DNA of 14,177 bases from Clostridia bacterium (GTDB lineage Bacteria; Bacillota; Clostridia; Lutisporales; Lutisporaceae). Below are positions 13,953-14,177 of the stretch, piece by piece; position 1 is the first letter of the stretch, and each line of letters opens with the position of its first letter. The notes beneath the pieces are model-generated. The model was not told the origin of the DNA and ran no database searches. It saw only the letters and a list, made by a program, of their open reading frames with translations. The stretch covers positions 1 through 14,177 of the forward strand of contig JAQSYB010000012.1 of NCBI GenBank assembly GCA_029256365.1, given 5' to 3'. The position numbers and the translations under genes are program-made.

Positions 13953-14177
13953 ATGGCAATTGTTGAACAAAATCTCTATGAGCTTGGAATTGAGCTTCCG
14001 CCATTGAATAAACCGGTGGCTAATTATGTGGGATTTCGAAGAACCGGAAACTTATTGTATCTTTCTGGTACGGGTCCTGTGGTAGGTGGAAAAATACTGT
14101 ATCATGGAAAGCTTGGGAAAGAGCTTAGCAAGGAAGAGGGCTATGCTGCTGCAAGAATTTCTGCCATAAACATGCTA
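13953..14177 (+). CDS. RidA (YjgF/YER057c/UK114) family protein (3' partial)
   Basis: The frame from ATG 13953, after AAGGGTGA, runs off the right edge with 75 residues visible. LGIELPPLNKPVANYV, RTGNLLYLSGTGP, GKLGKELSKEEGY and AARISAINML match the N-terminal half of RidA-family proteins. Archetypal RidA hydrolyses reactive enamine/imine intermediates released by PLP enzymes such as threonine dehydratase; this branch (opening LGIELPPLNKP) is less characterised. It has its own promoter and is insulated from the AOR module by the strong terminator, so it probably belongs to the next transcription unit. Confidence 0.85.
   Translation, partial: MAIVEQNLYELGIELPPLNKPVANYVGFRRTGNLLYLSGTGPVVGGKILYHGKLGKELSKEEGYAAARISAINML

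Noticed and set aside
13822..14004. 60-codon minus-strand frame
   Set aside because: It overlaps the promoter and start of the RidA gene in antisense and has no recognisable product.
1..14177. CRISPR array, tRNA/rRNA genes, transposase or integrase
   Set aside because: No regularly spaced repeats, no cloverleaf-like or rRNA sequence and no transposase frame were seen on either strand.

Overview
The window comes from a low-GC, Gram-positive-type anaerobe. I infer Bacillota of the Clostridia/Tissierellia kind, from AT-rich spacers, strong AGGAGG-type ribosome sites, frequent TTG starts, TTGACA/TATAAT-like promoters, U-tailed terminators, a probable cre site and S-layer-homology debris. No species can be named from the sequence alone.

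Left part (1-6166, + strand): an Amadori-product locus. It runs from the 3' end of a GntR/UTRA regulator, through a spermidine/putrescine-type ABC importer (ATPase, two permeases, lipoprotein binding protein), to fructoselysine-6-phosphate deglycase (frlB) and, after an intrinsic terminator, fructoselysine 6-kinase (frlD). The inferred path is import of fructoselysine (or a close analogue), phosphorylation by FrlD, and cleavage by FrlB to glucose 6-phosphate and the free amine. The first permease gene carries an in-frame TAG exactly in its EAA motif.

Middle (6167-7197): about 1 kb without a clear large gene, but rich in signals. A short minus-strand unit has a promoter, a possible 42-codon membrane peptide and a terminator whose U-tail lies 3 bp from the frlD stop. 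Next come a long inverted repeat, a + strand promoter followed by a strongly folded leader (candidate Moco/Tuco-type riboswitch), a perfect cre-like palindrome and a second well-spaced promoter.

Right part (7198-13630, + strand): a tungsten/molybdenum-enzyme module. It holds a His-rich G3E (CobW-like) GTPase lacking the usual CxCC motif, an unrecognised 112-aa helical protein, a DUF362 iron-sulfur protein, an aldehyde:ferredoxin oxidoreductase family enzyme, an NAD-dependent epimerase-type SDR, a decayed larC fragment and a MoaD/ThiS-like sulfur carrier. I infer that the GTPase and MoaD-like protein serve metal-pterin assembly, while the DUF362 protein and SDR serve electron transfer or substrate conversion around the AOR enzyme. 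This combination is the best candidate for an undescribed system.

End (13631-14177): an SLH-domain fragment, a very strong intrinsic terminator, a good promoter and the 5' end of a RidA-family gene. The larC and SLH debris on either side of the MoaD-like gene marks a rearrangement scar.
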